Assembly: GCA_023419605.1 (NCBI GenBank)
Contig: JAEZXR010000041.1
Coordinates: 1 to 64,000, forward strand
Direction of reading: 5' to 3'
Source of the DNA: Bacillota bacterium
GTDB taxonomy: Bacteria > Bacillota > Clostridia > Acetivibrionales > JAEZXR01
Length of the DNA: 64,000 nt
The stretch's first letter is position 1. Every line of letters starts with the position of its first letter. Below, one piece after another: positions 1 to 8,182 of the stretch. Position numbers and translations under genes: made by a program. Below the pieces are notes generated by a model. It was not told where the DNA came from and did not search any database. It was given only the letters and a program-made list of their open reading frames with translations.

Positions 1-1267
1 TATACATATTGCTTCCAATCCGCTCAGCCCATTTGCGGAAACGGTCACCATTCCACTCCAGATACTTCTGGTGGTCTTCCGACATATGTTCCACTATGGT
101 GCTGTACTGTCCCTTTCGTCCGTAAAGTCGGCGATGGGAGGCTATGCGGTTATGGTTATAGAAAACTTCCAGTGTTTTATCTGTTATCCTCACATCAACC
201 TTGCGTTTTATGTATTCATAAGGGACTGAGTATAGCATTCCGTTGACGGATATGTGATAATTGAACTGAACGGTGGCTTGTTTCCATTCCGCCAGTTCGT
301 AAGGGGTAGCAGGTAATGGTGCTAGTAATGGCAGTTCTTCGTCGCGGAAGAGACTTAACCGGCTGCCCTCTTTCTTTTGGAAAAGTCGAGCATTGAAAGC
401 CTTCAGTTTCTCCCGGATGGCACGATTTAATTCAGCCAGTGAAAAGAACTGTTCATTTCGTAATGCAGCAGTAATCCATGTGGATATATTCCCTACAGAA
501 CTCTCTGCATTTGGCTTATCTTTTGGTTTTCTGACCCTGGCGGGAATGATAGCAGTACCATAATGTTCCGCCATTTCGTGGTAAACGGTATTTACCTGCT
601 GATTGTACCAGCCTCCAGTATGCACCACAGCGGTCTTGCAGTTATCAGGTACAAGGATTTTGGCTACACCGCTGAAGTATTCATACATGTGAACATGGGC
701 AGTTATCCATGCCTGCTGTTTTTCATTGATGAAAGCTTCAACATAAGCATACTGGCTGTAAATCATAACTCCTACAAACAGATAGGCATCAATGATTTCA
801 CCGGTATCAGGATCAGTGATATGTGCAGGGTCACCTGCCCAATCCACCTCAACCTGTTCGCCTGGTTTACGTCCGATATGCATTGTTGCACGGCGTTTCT
901 GTTCATCCTGCTGGATGTAATAGCAGAACTGGGAATACATGAGTGGTTCCGCACCGATAAGGCGACATTCCTCCATGTATTCTGTCCATAAGAGCTTCTT
1001 GCTGACTCCATTTTTGAGTAGCTCCTTATGAATGTATGCAAGGTCTGGCATCTTCTTACTGTTTATGCCTTTGTCATCCTTTGGGTATAGCATACCCTCT
1101 AGTACCGCATTTGTTTGTTCATTAGGCAGTGGCCAGGAGATACCCAACTCCTCAGCCCTGTTCAGAGCCTTTGATACGGTGTTTCTGGAACATGGGCAGC
1201 TAAGTGCAACGTTCCGTTCACTGAACCCCAAGCTTTTTAGCCTTAGGATTTCACGATAATCGGTCAT
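1..1267 (-). CDS. istA: IS21-family transposase IstA, 3' end beyond window
   Basis: My translation of the minus strand from the ATG at 1267 stays open to the left edge (422 codons). A helix-turn-helix lies near residues 5-45. The catalytic DDE residues are visible as VDWAGD (about 141-146), LVPDN (about 205-209) and KPNAES (about 250). This is the IS21 IstA layout: a DDE integrase that cuts and joins the element ends. The start is supported by GGAGG about 9 nt upstream. The partner ATPase IstB would lie to the left, outside the window. The gene appears intact as far as seen. It faces out of the element end at 1341-1415, which fits the IS21 arrangement. Confidence 0.93.
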   Translation of the reverse strand, partial: MTDYREILRLKSLGFSERNVALSCPCSRNTVSKALNRAEELGISWPLPNEQTNAVLEGMLYPKDDKGINSKKMPDLAYIHKELLKNGVSKKLLWTEYMEECRLIGAEPLMYSQFCYYIQQDEQKRRATMHIGRKPGEQVEVDWAGDPAHITDPDTGEIIDAYLFVGVMIYSQYAYVEAFINEKQQAWITAHVHMYEYFSGVAKILVPDNCKTAVVHTGGWYNQQVNTVYHEMAEHYGTAIIPARVRKPKDKPNAESSVGNISTWITAALRNEQFFSLAELNRAIREKLKAFNARLFQKKEGSRLSLFRDEELPLLAPLPATPYELAEWKQATVQFNYHISVNGMLYSVPYEYIKRKVDVRITDKTLEVFYNHNRIASHRRLYGRKGQYSTIVEHMSEDHQKYLEWNGDRFRKWAERIGSNMY

Positions 1268-1340
1268 AATGCTGACCTCCTTTATATGTATTTACATCAG
1301 AAAACTGATGCATGGATACATTATAAAGGATTATATGATA

Positions 1341-1415
1341 ATGGCTCACTTCATCCGGAATAGTGGCTCACTCAAAAGCGGAAGGGTGGCTCACTTTGAC
1401 CGGACAGGTGGCTCA
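1341..1415. repeat. IS21-type terminal multi-repeat end
   Basis: The octamer (A/G)TGGCTCA occurs four times, at 1341-1348, 1363-1370, 1386-1393 and 1408-1415, at a period of 22-23 bp. Multiple internal copies near a CA-ending terminus are typical of IS21-family ends, where the transposase binds. The last copy ends in CA at 1415, directly before IS3-type coding sequence, so 1415/1416 is the probable insertion junction. Confidence 0.75.
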
Positions 1416-2258
1416 AAGTGGACAAGATTACTCACTCTACAGACAATGTGTCTCGATCAGGATATTATGCATGGTTGCGTCAGAAGGAAAAACGGGTAGA
1501 ACGAGAATTACAAGACAAGAAGGATTTTGACAATATCGTGAAAGCATATTCATTTAAAAACAGAAATAAGGGTGCTAAATCCATCAAAATGGTTCTGTTT
1601 CGCCAGTTTAATATTGTCATGAATCTTAAAAAAATTCGAAGACTCATGAAAAAATTCAGTCTAGCTTGCCCAATAAGGAAGGCGAATCCATATAAAAGGA
1701 TTGGGAAAGCACTTAAAAAGGAATGCTTTGAATCGAGAGTTTGATCAGGGGATTCCTGGAAAAGTTCTTCTGACAGATATTACATATATCTATTATGGAA
1801 TGGGAAATCGCGCCTTTCTATCAACAATAAAAGATGGCTGTACCAAACAAATACCAGCATATAGTTTAGCAGAATATATGAAAACGGAGCTTATCACTGA
1901 TACTTTACAAAATTTATGGCAGAATCCTATGTATCGAGTTCAAAAAGATGCGCTGTTTCATTCAGATCAGGGAATACAATATACCAGCTTTGAACTAAAA
2001 GAGGAATTAAAAAGCCAAAACCTCATACAATCAATGTCTCGGAGGGGGAATTGTTGGGATAACTCGCCTCAAGAATCCTTCTTTGGACATATGAAAGACG
2101 AATTACATTTAGAACATTGTAATACATTTGAACAATTAAAAGAAGAAATTGATTCTTATATGGAATACTATAATCAATTTCGTCATCAGTGGGGTTTAGA
2201 ACAAATGGCACCAAACGAATACTATAATTACAAAATGACAGGAGTTTTACCATATTGA
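1416..2258 (+). pseudogene. IS3-family transposase OrfB, 5'-truncated and frameshifted
   Basis: Two overlapping frames (about 1418-1744 and 1701-2258) together give an IS3-type OrfB. The first holds the VSRSGYYAW motif and the HTH_21-like segment. The second holds the integrase core: LLTDITYIYY (first Asp), LFHSDQGIQYT (second Asp) and NSPQESFFGHMKDE (Glu). The frame changes between about 1712 and 1730, where a short stretch normally present between the two halves seems to be missing. The 5' end is cut by the IS21 element at 1415 and orfA is absent. The gene cannot make a working transposase. A short hairpin (ATTCAGAA and TTCTGAAT) follows the stop at about 2269-2286. Confidence 0.88.
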
Positions 2259-2361
2259 AAAAGCCAATTCAGAATATCTTCTGAATCGACTCTCTCTTTT
2301 TTATTGTCCTTGACAAAGGGTACAGTTTACCCCTTTTTATTACATTTTGCCCAAAGTTAAA

Positions 2362-3006
2362 TTAAGGATTTTTAAAATCAGTAGTGATGACTTGTGTTGC
2401 ATCTCCTATCTTTACAGTACCTTCTATTACTAGGTAATATGTAAGTAGGCCAGTAAAACCTGCCTTCAAAGTTTTTCCGTTGTCTGTTATATAACTCCAA
2501 CTACTGTCTTCTGCTTGTTGGTATGTAACTCCAGGATTTAATCCAGACATACTGGAGGATGTTGACAGACATTCGATAAATATATTGTTACCATTGTCAT
2601 AATCCCATCCATAAGTATATGTAGCAGTGTGATTAAGCCAGCCAAAAAGCCACCATGAAACTACCAAAGTTTGTGAGCCTACAGGATATGAACTAACAGC
2701 ATTTGTTGTAACATCTGTTGTAGAATTAGCATTTATTGCTGGTTGAACAGAGACTTGGATATTATTTTTATCATTTACCTTTTCCAAAAATGCTTCTGCT
2801 TCAGCAACAGTTTTGAATTCTATTGGTTTTACATTTGCGGGCAATTCACTTGCTTTAATATCCCTAAGATTATACTTCTGGCTTAAAGCATCCAATTGCT
2901 TAGACTGCGTAGGTACAGCCGCAAAAGCAGACGTGGTTAGCAAACTAACAGTCAATAGCATTGTTATGGTGGTAAATAATTTCTTAAAACTCTTCTTAAA
3001 ACTCAT
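2362..3006 (-). CDS. Secreted protein of unknown function
   Basis: This is a 214-residue protein with a clear Sec signal peptide: basic MSFKKSFKK, a hydrophobic core, and a probable cut after ASAFA near residue 29. The start is fixed by AAGGAGG about 8 nt upstream. The mature part has a charged N-terminal third with a short YKDSEAEAF-like helix region. It is followed by an aromatic-rich beta segment (SWWLFGWLNHTATYTYGW) and a Thr/Gly-rich tail. No catalytic motif or LPXTG anchor is visible. I do not recognise the family. It has its own promoter at 3065-3093 and stands alone between insertion sequences, so it could be cargo or a chromosomal survivor. Confidence 0.8.
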   Translation of the reverse strand: MSFKKSFKKLFTTITMLLTVSLLTTSAFAAVPTQSKQLDALSQKYNLRDIKASELPANVKPIEFKTVAEAEAFLEKVNDKNNIQVSVQPAINANSTTDVTTNAVSSYPVGSQTLVVSWWLFGWLNHTATYTYGWDYDNGNNIFIECLSTSSSMSGLNPGVTYQQAEDSSWSYITDNGKTLKAGFTGLLTYYLVIEGTVKIGDATQVITTDFKNP

Positions 3007-3046
3007 GTAGTTGACCTCCTTGTTGTTGAAAAATTATGTTTACTTT

Positions 3047-3093
3047 AAGTTGCAACTTTGTATAATATTAACATTTATTCGGCAATAAGTCAA
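3047..3093 (-). promoter_or_regulatory. Promoter and palindrome upstream of the secreted protein
   Basis: On the minus strand, TTGACT (plus-strand 3088-3093) is separated by exactly 17 bp from TAATAT (3065-3070). The 12-bp palindrome AAGTTGCAACTT at 3047-3058 lies at the expected transcription start and could be an operator. The site is about 50 bp upstream of the start codon. Confidence 0.6.
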
Positions 3094-3214
3094 TAAATTT
3101 TTGAATTTTTTACATAATATGTAACAACGTGTTTTATCCCTGGTGACACGAATGCTGTTATCAAGACTTATAGGCTCCGAATCCAAACGTACCGGTGACA
3201 AGGGGAAGGGGGTG

Positions 3215-3251
3215 TTGACAACAGTTCTAGTGTATATTGTTTTACACTAGA
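3215..3251 (+). promoter_or_regulatory. Orphan promoter-like site with 9-bp inverted repeat
   Basis: TTGACA at 3215-3220 is followed by a 9-bp perfect inverted repeat, TCTAGTGTA (3226-3234) and TACACTAGA (3243-3251), the form of a repressor operator. No intact gene follows on the plus strand. Downstream there is only a short frame encoding YKVNQREGYSLSVRQIERLT before a stop, which could be the remnant of a transposase or regulator N-terminus. The rest of 3007-3491 shows no gene. Confidence 0.35.
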
Positions 3252-3491
3252 GGTGAATTATCAAGAAGCTGTATAAAGTGAATCAAAGAGAAGGATATAG
3301 CTTATCCGTCAGGCAGATTGAGAGATTGACGTAGGGGGACGAGACCAGCTAGTTAAAGTCAATAGTTTTTTAATAAAAAAATTTAGGTGTTTAGCAAAAT
3401 AAAAATGAGCATAAGAAACAAACCCAATAAAGGGCCGAACATTGATATTTTAATAGTGTATAACCCTAATTACCAGTATATTAAAAAGCCC

Positions 3492-4784
3492 TTAAGCGGC
3501 TTTTGTAGAGTTCTGGTACTGTATTATGTGTTCATCAGGTGTTTTTATCTCAAAAGGCTTGTCATCTCGTAGAATTGCAAAAACAATGTCCGAAATCTTG
3601 TGCATAATAGCTCCAAGCGCTACTTTCTTAGCTTTAGATTCCTTCTTCTTCTGGTAATACTCATGAAGTACTGGATTGGTAGCCACACCATTCTGCTTAA
3701 GCCGTACAGAGGCAAGAGCTATGGAATAAAGAACGCGCCGGGCGATTTTCGATCCTCGTTTAGACATTTTGTTTTCAGTTCCTTTAAAGTTGCCAGATTC
3801 ACTGACAGACGGGTCTACACCAAAGTAAGCAAATAGCTGCTTAGGCTTTGAAAATGCAGTGAAATCACCTATTTCACACATGAGTGTGACTGCTGAAAGA
3901 AAACCGACTCCAGGTATTGAATCAAGGTGTTCAATTTGACGTACGAACTCTTCGGACTTGTTTCTATCCACAAACGTCTTGATTTTGGACAATATCAGGT
4001 CAATTTTTTTATCAAATTCTTCAACAAGATGAATGTGCATCTCAAGAATATCATACACAGTGGATAAATTATACCTGAAGTTCAAGGCATTGCTTGCAGC
4101 AGTAAAGAGTTTCTCATATTTGCTCTTAGCGTATTTCAAACCCTTTCTTGAAGCTACTGCAATAAGATCAATGATCTCATTTGGTTGAGCTTTTAGGATA
4201 TCTTCAGGTGTTGGAAAGCTTTTTAGCACAGCAATACCAGTTGCACTTGTAACGTCCGAGAATACTTTGCAAAAACCAGGGAAAACAATACGCAGTTGAG
4301 CTTTCAGTTTATTCACATAAGCGCTGCGATTATCTACTAGGCTATAGTACTCCCTGCACAGACACCTAAGATTCATTATTAATTCAGCAGGCATTACAGA
4401 AACTTTGAGATCCGGAGAGTAGCCCAGGCCTGCGATGCGTTTTGCATCATATTTATCATTTTTTACTTTTCTTATGCCTACATTCTTGTTAGAATTAGTA
4501 ATTAGAGGATTAATGACAAAAACCTCAAATCCTAATTCTTTTAGGTGGCAGAAGAGAGGGAAATGGTAGATTCCCGTAGATTCCAGAAATGTTCGAGATT
4601 TCATGGAGTATAGCTCTTCTGCTTTTTTAATTGTCAGAGCAGCATTTTTTAGAGAATCAGCATTATCATGCTCTACCTTGAAGGGCTTTCTAAACTCCTT
4701 TCTATCTGGCGTCAGGATGCAAACCCAGCTAAAATCAGCAGCGACATCCACACCAACACTTATGTAATTAGGTAAAAAACTCAT
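3492..4784 (-). CDS. IS110-family RuvC-like recombinase (transposase)
   Basis: This is a 430-residue protein. The N-terminal half is a RuvC-like DEDD domain: the first Asp in VGVDVAADFSW, Glu in FLESTGIYHFPL, and the Asp pair in KNDKYDAKRIAGL. The C-terminal half is a Tnp_20 domain with the helix-hairpin-like SIPGVGFLSAVTL and the Ser-containing stretch DPSVSESGNFKG expected to carry the catalytic serine. I chose the ATG at 4784 because AAAGGAG lies 10 nt upstream; an in-frame extension to 4913 has no such site. IS110 enzymes recombine DNA under guidance of an RNA made from the element's non-coding end. The 5' flank here (4785 to about 5340) is long, AT-rich and full of hairpins. Confidence 0.92.
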   Translation of the reverse strand: MSFLPNYISVGVDVAADFSWVCILTPDRKEFRKPFKVEHDNADSLKNAALTIKKAEELYSMKSRTFLESTGIYHFPLFCHLKELGFEVFVINPLITNSNKNVGIRKVKNDKYDAKRIAGLGYSPDLKVSVMPAELIMNLRCLCREYYSLVDNRSAYVNKLKAQLRIVFPGFCKVFSDVTSATGIAVLKSFPTPEDILKAQPNEIIDLIAVASRKGLKYAKSKYEKLFTAASNALNFRYNLSTVYDILEMHIHLVEEFDKKIDLILSKIKTFVDRNKSEEFVRQIEHLDSIPGVGFLSAVTLMCEIGDFTAFSKPKQLFAYFGVDPSVSESGNFKGTENKMSKRGSKIARRVLYSIALASVRLKQNGVATNPVLHEYYQKKKESKAKKVALGAIMHKISDIVFAILRDDKPFEIKTPDEHIIQYQNSTKAA

Positions 4785-4929
4785 TATTGCAACAGCTCCT
4801 TTAGAAATAGTGGTGAATGAGAGTATCCATTCTATCTGGTGAGTAAACATCCTAGCATGTGACACGGGTATCCCGAAAAGCCGGTCCCAACCAGCCAAAT
4901 CATTAATCCTCACTAAATGGAATAATTAG

Positions 4930-5115
4930 CTTGCCTGCGGGTATAGACCACATAATGGTCTCCCAGGGGACAGTACATTTATCCTCTATTCAGGAGAGAT
5001 TGTACAACATAATCAAACTGGCGTCCATACCGGCTTACGGGCATGCCACAAAGCGAATAAAATTTTTCCTTTAATGGCGTTAATGAAGAGGGATATTAAG
5101 CCATTAAAGTTATGA
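4930..5115 (-). ncRNA. Candidate IS110 bridge RNA region (hairpin string)
   Basis: Directly upstream of the recombinase start are four hairpins in about 170 nt. In minus-strand order, the first pairs 5100-5109 with 5069-5078 (10 bp perfect, CTTTAATGGC and GCCATTAAAG, with an inner 5-bp stem). The second is at 5020-5047 (GGC/GCC outer, CCG/CGG inner). The third is at 4973-5005 (GTACA/TGTAC outer, TCCT/AGGA inner, internal loops between). The fourth is at 4945-4961 (AGACCA/TGGTCT). Size, position and stem-internal-loop-stem form match what is known of IS110-group bridge RNAs. The guide loops were not matched to target or donor, so the call is inference. No protein-coding signal is seen in 4785-5461. 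Confidence 0.4.
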
Positions 5116-5362
5116 TGTGTAAAGTTTGGAAGCTGAATATTGCAGAATATCCGAACATTACTGAATGTATATTTGCTTTCATTCGGAGGATTCAACTTCT
5201 GATGTAGAGAGAACCATGTAACTTTATTACAAATCCATTATACTAGGGGAAAGTTTGTAGTTCGGGATGGTGTTTTCGAAAGGGGAAGCGGACAGTATTT
5301 GAGCAGGAGAATAAAAACAAAGGTATAGAGCCTACCTTGAAGTTCGGAAGTAAAAAACATTA

Positions 5363-5425
5363 GAAGCCCGAGAACGAACATTCTCGGGCTTTCATTGGAA
5401 CTTGGCGGTACTCCCATCCAATTCC
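5363..5425 (-). terminator. Terminator and 3' UTR hairpins after tadA
   Basis: Two hairpins follow the tadA stop on the minus strand. The first pairs GGAATTGG (plus 5418-5425) with CCAAGTTCC (5397-5405). The second is an 11-bp perfect stem, AAGCCCGAGAA (5364-5374) and TTCTCGGGCTT (5381-5391). Five bases after it is a run of six T on the minus strand, which fits Rho-independent termination. Confidence 0.65.
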
Positions 5426-5461
5426 TTTACGGAAAAATATCGATGAATACAAAAGAAAACT

Positions 5462-5992
5462 TTAGCAATCTTCATCAGAACAGTTCCGTTTTTGTTCCTT
5501 TTTCCGTATCCGCAGTTCCCGAAAAAAATCCTTGAGGATCCGGGAGCATTCTTCCTCCAGAACTCCATAGTGGACTTCTATCTTATGGTTGAATTGATCA
5601 ACGCCCAGCACATCAATAACCGAGCCTGCAGCACCTGCTTTCGGGTCGGCGGTACCGATAAACAGCCTTTTTACACGGGATTGGATCAGAGCACCGGCGC
5701 ACATGGCACAGGGTTCGAGGGTTACGTACATGTCACAGTCCGTAAGCCGCCAGGAACCAGTTTTACGGCAGGCCTTCCGTATGGCGGAAACCTCCGCGTG
5801 AAGAGTTGCATCCTGCTTGAGCTCCCTTTCATTATGCGCTCTGGCAATAATTTTGCCGTCTTTTACAATAATCGCTCCGATGGGTGCCTCTTCTTTGGAT
5901 AATGCTTTTTGTGCCTCTTTCAGGGCCTGCTTCATATACCAATCGTTTGAAGGTGTTGTTCTTTGTTTTTCCAAGGGTTTATCCACTTTCAT
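5462..5992 (-). CDS. tadA: tRNA(adenine34) deaminase TadA
   Basis: This 176-residue cytidine-deaminase-fold enzyme converts A34 of tRNA-Arg(ACG) to inosine in the cytoplasm. The zinc site is complete: HAE at residues 65-67 (zinc His and proton-shuttle Glu) and PCAMC at 94-98 (two zinc Cys). Other family motifs are ALKEAQKAL at the N-terminus, APIGAIIVKDG, NERELKQDATLHAE and GSWRLTDCDMYVTLEPC. The start has AGGTGA 8 nt upstream. The basic tail (RIRKKEQKR) is a little longer than usual. It is transcribed alone and followed by a terminator. The signal recognition particle RNA that often follows tadA in Firmicutes is not visible here. Confidence 0.95.
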   Translation of the reverse strand: MKVDKPLEKQRTTPSNDWYMKQALKEAQKALSKEEAPIGAIIVKDGKIIARAHNERELKQDATLHAEVSAIRKACRKTGSWRLTDCDMYVTLEPCAMCAGALIQSRVKRLFIGTADPKAGAAGSVIDVLGVDQFNHKIEVHYGVLEEECSRILKDFFRELRIRKKEQKRNCSDEDC

Positions 5993-6121
5993 TATTTAGT
6001 CACCTGTTCCGAAGTTTAAATACTTTGTTATATTGTAAAATACGGCGGGCATTGTGTCAAAGGGGGTTCCTTTGCACCTTGTTTTTCAGTCGTCCGCTAC
6101 TTCCCGCGGGAACATCAACGG

Positions 6122-6301
6122 TCAAGGAAGAATTCTGCGCCCATACTCGGTATAGTACTTTACGATCAAGGCATCCAGTTCTTGACTTAGCGCCAGTATC
6201 TCCTCCGAAGTGGAGTTTTGGTCGGCTAGCAGGTTGTCCAATTTTTGTCTGAAAAATGTTATTTCGTCTTTTAGTTCTACGGAAGAATTTCTTTTTTCCA
6301 T
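6122..6301 (-). CDS. Spo0E-like aspartyl-phosphate phosphatase
   Basis: This is a 59-residue, two-helix protein. It carries the Spo0E-family signature SxxLDxLI as SQELDALIVKYY near residues 41-52, after a first helix (VELKDEITFFRQKLDNLLA). Members dephosphorylate Spo0A-P and so delay sporulation. I took the ATG at 6301 because GGGAGG lies 9 nt upstream; an upstream in-frame ATG at 6424 would run through the repeat element at 6350-6451. It is monocistronic, facing the same way as tadA. Confidence 0.85.
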   Translation of the reverse strand: MEKRNSSVELKDEITFFRQKLDNLLADQNSTSEEILALSQELDALIVKYYTEYGRRILP

Positions 6302-6349
6302 TGTACAGCCTCCCTTATTTTTCTTTTGCGAATTTATACTGGGCTTTGC

Positions 6350-6451
6350 TATACAATTTAAGATGGAACGTAGCTGATTCGATGCCTGAATAAGCCCCAA
6401 AAGCTTTGACGATGCAAACGCCAAATCAGCAGTTGCCAGTCTTATTGTATA
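6350..6451. repeat. Dispersed structured repeat, family 1 copy A
   Basis: This 102-bp element is bounded by TATACAAT and ATTGTATA. Its outer arms (6350-6366 and 6436-6451) pair along almost their full length, and an inner CTGATT/AATCAG stem sits inside. A second copy is at 25129-25229. The two share GATGGAAC, TAGCTGATTCG, AGCCCCA and AAATCAGCAGTTGCCA. Their outer stems differ yet still pair (AAGA/TCTT here, CGGA/TCCG in copy B). Just downstream, 6463-6495 holds a degenerate partial copy ending in the hairpin CTGATT-gctg-AATCAG. The remaining bases to 6697 show no gene. Confidence 0.7.
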
Positions 6452-6697
6452 TAGATAATTTACGATGGAGCTTGGCTGATTGCTGAATCAGCGTTTACCC
6501 GCCGCATTTATGTAGAGATGTAATTGCTTTTCCCACAAAATTACATTTTAAAACAAAACCCGCTCAATTTATATAAGTTCGTATTATGTAAATCGGAAAC
6601 GGTGCTATGCCGCATGCGAAAACGGATTTCTTTTCTATTTGCTTAGGGCCGTATCGGCATAAAAAGCTCTGTTTCTTTATTTATCGACCTGTGGAAC

Positions 6698-6970
6698 CTA
6701 TAGCCGCAGGGAATCTAATTCTGCTTTTCTTTTAGCCTTCTCCAGATTATTATAATCCGTCAGGGTTTTAAGGGCATATTTTTTGCAGCACTTGCGACAG
6801 ACGGACTTGCTGTGGGCATAACCGGGGAAAAGCGCAGTTGCTTTATGAAGCTTGAAAAAAGGTCTGAATTTTATTTTTCCACAGCACCCACAGCAGGGAA
6901 AAATATCCGGCATGAAAAGAAGCAGGGCCAGGATAAAACCTAAATATAAAAAAAGACTTAAAATACTCAT
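6698..6970 (-). CDS. Small membrane protein with Cys pairs
   Basis: This is a 90-residue protein with an N-terminal membrane segment (residues 3-22). It is followed by a cysteine cluster CCGCC (about 26-30) and a second cluster CRKCC (about 57-61), spaced like a zinc ribbon. The C-terminal helix is charged (NNLEKAKRKAELDSL). No family name comes to mind. The arrangement suggests a membrane-tethered zinc-binding domain. The ribosome binding site is weak, so the exact start is uncertain. Confidence 0.6.
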   Translation of the reverse strand: MSILSLFLYLGFILALLLFMPDIFPCCGCCGKIKFRPFFKLHKATALFPGYAHSKSVCRKCCKKYALKTLTDYNNLEKAKRKAELDSLRL

Positions 6971-7026
6971 AGCATCACGTATATCATTTATTCTTATTAG
7001 ATAGATATTTTAAAATGAGGGAGATT

Positions 7027-7185
7027 ATGCTTCTGTACAGGCCAAAATATCCGGATTCCGAGCAAATACCCCGTTTGGAGCCAAATTTCTCAGAAAATGA
7101 AATAGAAATCGCAATCACGGGGATGCAGGAAAATCAAGGAAAGAAATCAGTATTTGCAGACGGTATAAAAAAGGGTCGCCGGTGA
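7027..7185 (+). CDS. Possible small protein (52 aa)
   Basis: ATG at 7027 follows GAGGGAG and opens 52 codons: MLLYRPKYPDSEQIPRLEPN, then FSENEIEIAI and a basic tail ending KKGRR. The frame stops inside a Rho-independent terminator at 7169-7200. A good ribosome binding site and the immediate terminator support a real short gene. The peptide is soluble and unrecognised. Confidence 0.45.
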   Translation: MLLYRPKYPDSEQIPRLEPNFSENEIEIAITGMQENQGKKSVFADGIKKGRR

Positions 7186-7200
7186 CGGCAACCCTTTTTT
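7169..7200 (+). terminator. Rho-independent terminator
   Basis: AAGGGTCGCC and GGCAACCCTT form the stem around GTGAC, followed by TTTTTT. It ends the small gene at 7027-7185 and, read from the other side, sits at the end of the convergent SASP gene. Confidence 0.75.
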
Positions 7201-7205
7201 GCTAT

Positions 7206-7391
7206 TTACTGCTGATTATAGTTCTTACCAGTGTAGGATTCGAACACCTTTTTAACGATGTTTCCTCCAACCTTACCTGCATCTCTTGAAGTCAGGTCTC
7301 CATTGTAACCCTGTTTCAGGTTAACACCTACCTGAGAAGCTATTTCGTACTTCATCTGATCGAATGAGGTTTTACTTCTATTGTTTGCCAT
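7206..7391 (-). CDS. Alpha/beta-type small acid-soluble spore protein
   Basis: This 61-residue protein coats DNA in the forespore core and protects it from UV. The family signatures are FDQMKYEIASQVGV, containing the germination-protease site (cut in YE-IAS), and the C-terminal GDLTSRDAGKVGGNIVKK. The ATG at 7391 has AAGGAGG 8 nt upstream. An in-frame ATG 30 nt further upstream lacks one. Sigma-G control is expected from the family, but I did not find a convincing site. It is a single gene. Confidence 0.95.
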   Translation of the reverse strand: MANNRSKTSFDQMKYEIASQVGVNLKQGYNGDLTSRDAGKVGGNIVKKVFESYTGKNYNQQ

Positions 7392-7638
7392 TGTTATAGC
7401 CTCCTTGATTATTATTTGCACTGTGTTTGTTTATCAGTGCAATAATAATATGTGTATTTTAGACTTTTTTATTACCGGAAATTCATGGGATTGACATAAG
7501 TTCCGGCAGAATCGTTTTATGACTTACGAAAGAAATGAAAAAATCACTTGCCATTTTCAACAAGTGATTTTCCAGGGTACAGAAAATGGAACAAGCGCTT
7601 ACGCCAGGATTTCCCGCACCCATTGTCCTGCAGATTGC

Positions 7639-7851
7639 TTACTCTTTTGCAGGTGCAGCCTCTCTGAACAGCAGACTAATACAGTATAAACCTGCAAGAC
7701 CAACAATGGTGTATACCGTCCTGCTGAGGAAAGAGGATACGCCGCCAAAGATGGAAGCAACCAGGTCATATTGGAAAAGGCCCACCAGCAGCCAGTTTAA
7801 TGCCCCAATAAGGACGATGACCAGTGCAAGTCTATCCAACGGTGATCTCAT
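7639..7851 (-). CDS. DUF378-family membrane protein
   Basis: This is a 70-residue protein with two membrane segments (about 8-28 and 42-62). Between them is the DUF378 pattern: LDRLALVIVLIGALNWLLVGLF, then DLVASIFGG and a second helix with YTIVGLAGLY. Function is unknown across the family. GGAAG lies 9 nt before the ATG. It stands alone. On both sides (7392-7638 and 7852-8104) I see only AT-rich spacer. Confidence 0.88.
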   Translation of the reverse strand: MRSPLDRLALVIVLIGALNWLLVGLFQYDLVASIFGGVSSFLSRTVYTIVGLAGLYCISLLFREAAPAKE

Positions 7852-8104
7852 AGAACGACTTCCTTTCTTCTTTTATTTATGGTTTCAAACTTCACTTTTA
7901 ATTTGTGAACTGTGAAATATATCTCCACATTTTAATATGATGCTAAATTTCTCATTATTTATTCGAAGAAATCGTTAGCAAAGCAAAAGGAATATTTTTA
8001 ACATGCAATTTTAAAAATAAGAATAATCTCCGGAAGCAAAAATCTTCAGGTTTTGGGGCAGCTTTGCCGCTGTATAAATTCAAGTCTAAAGTTGGCTATC
8101 TGTA

Positions 8105-8133
8105 TTGTAGCTCATTTATAGAACTGATATAAT
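8105..8133 (+). promoter_or_regulatory. Sigma-A promoter for the PC4-like gene
   Basis: TTGTAG (8105-8110), a 17-bp spacer and TATAAT (8128-8133) lie about 45 bp upstream of the start codon at 8183. Confidence 0.6.
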
Positions 8134-8182
8134 TTAGGTACATTAAAAAAGATAATGAATTCATGAAGCAGGAGGAATTGAG

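Noticed and set aside
3387..3572. 61-residue reading frame downstream of the orphan promoter
   Set aside because: It overlaps the end of the IS110 recombinase gene in antisense, lacks a ribosome binding site and has no protein-like composition.
5013..5195. 60-residue reading frame upstream of the recombinase
   Set aside because: It lies across the hairpin string proposed as RNA, with no ribosome binding site.
5340..5461. SRP RNA (ffs) behind tadA
   Set aside because: The conserved GGTCAGGTCCGGAAGGAAGCAG-type apical motif is missing; only two short hairpins and a terminator are present.
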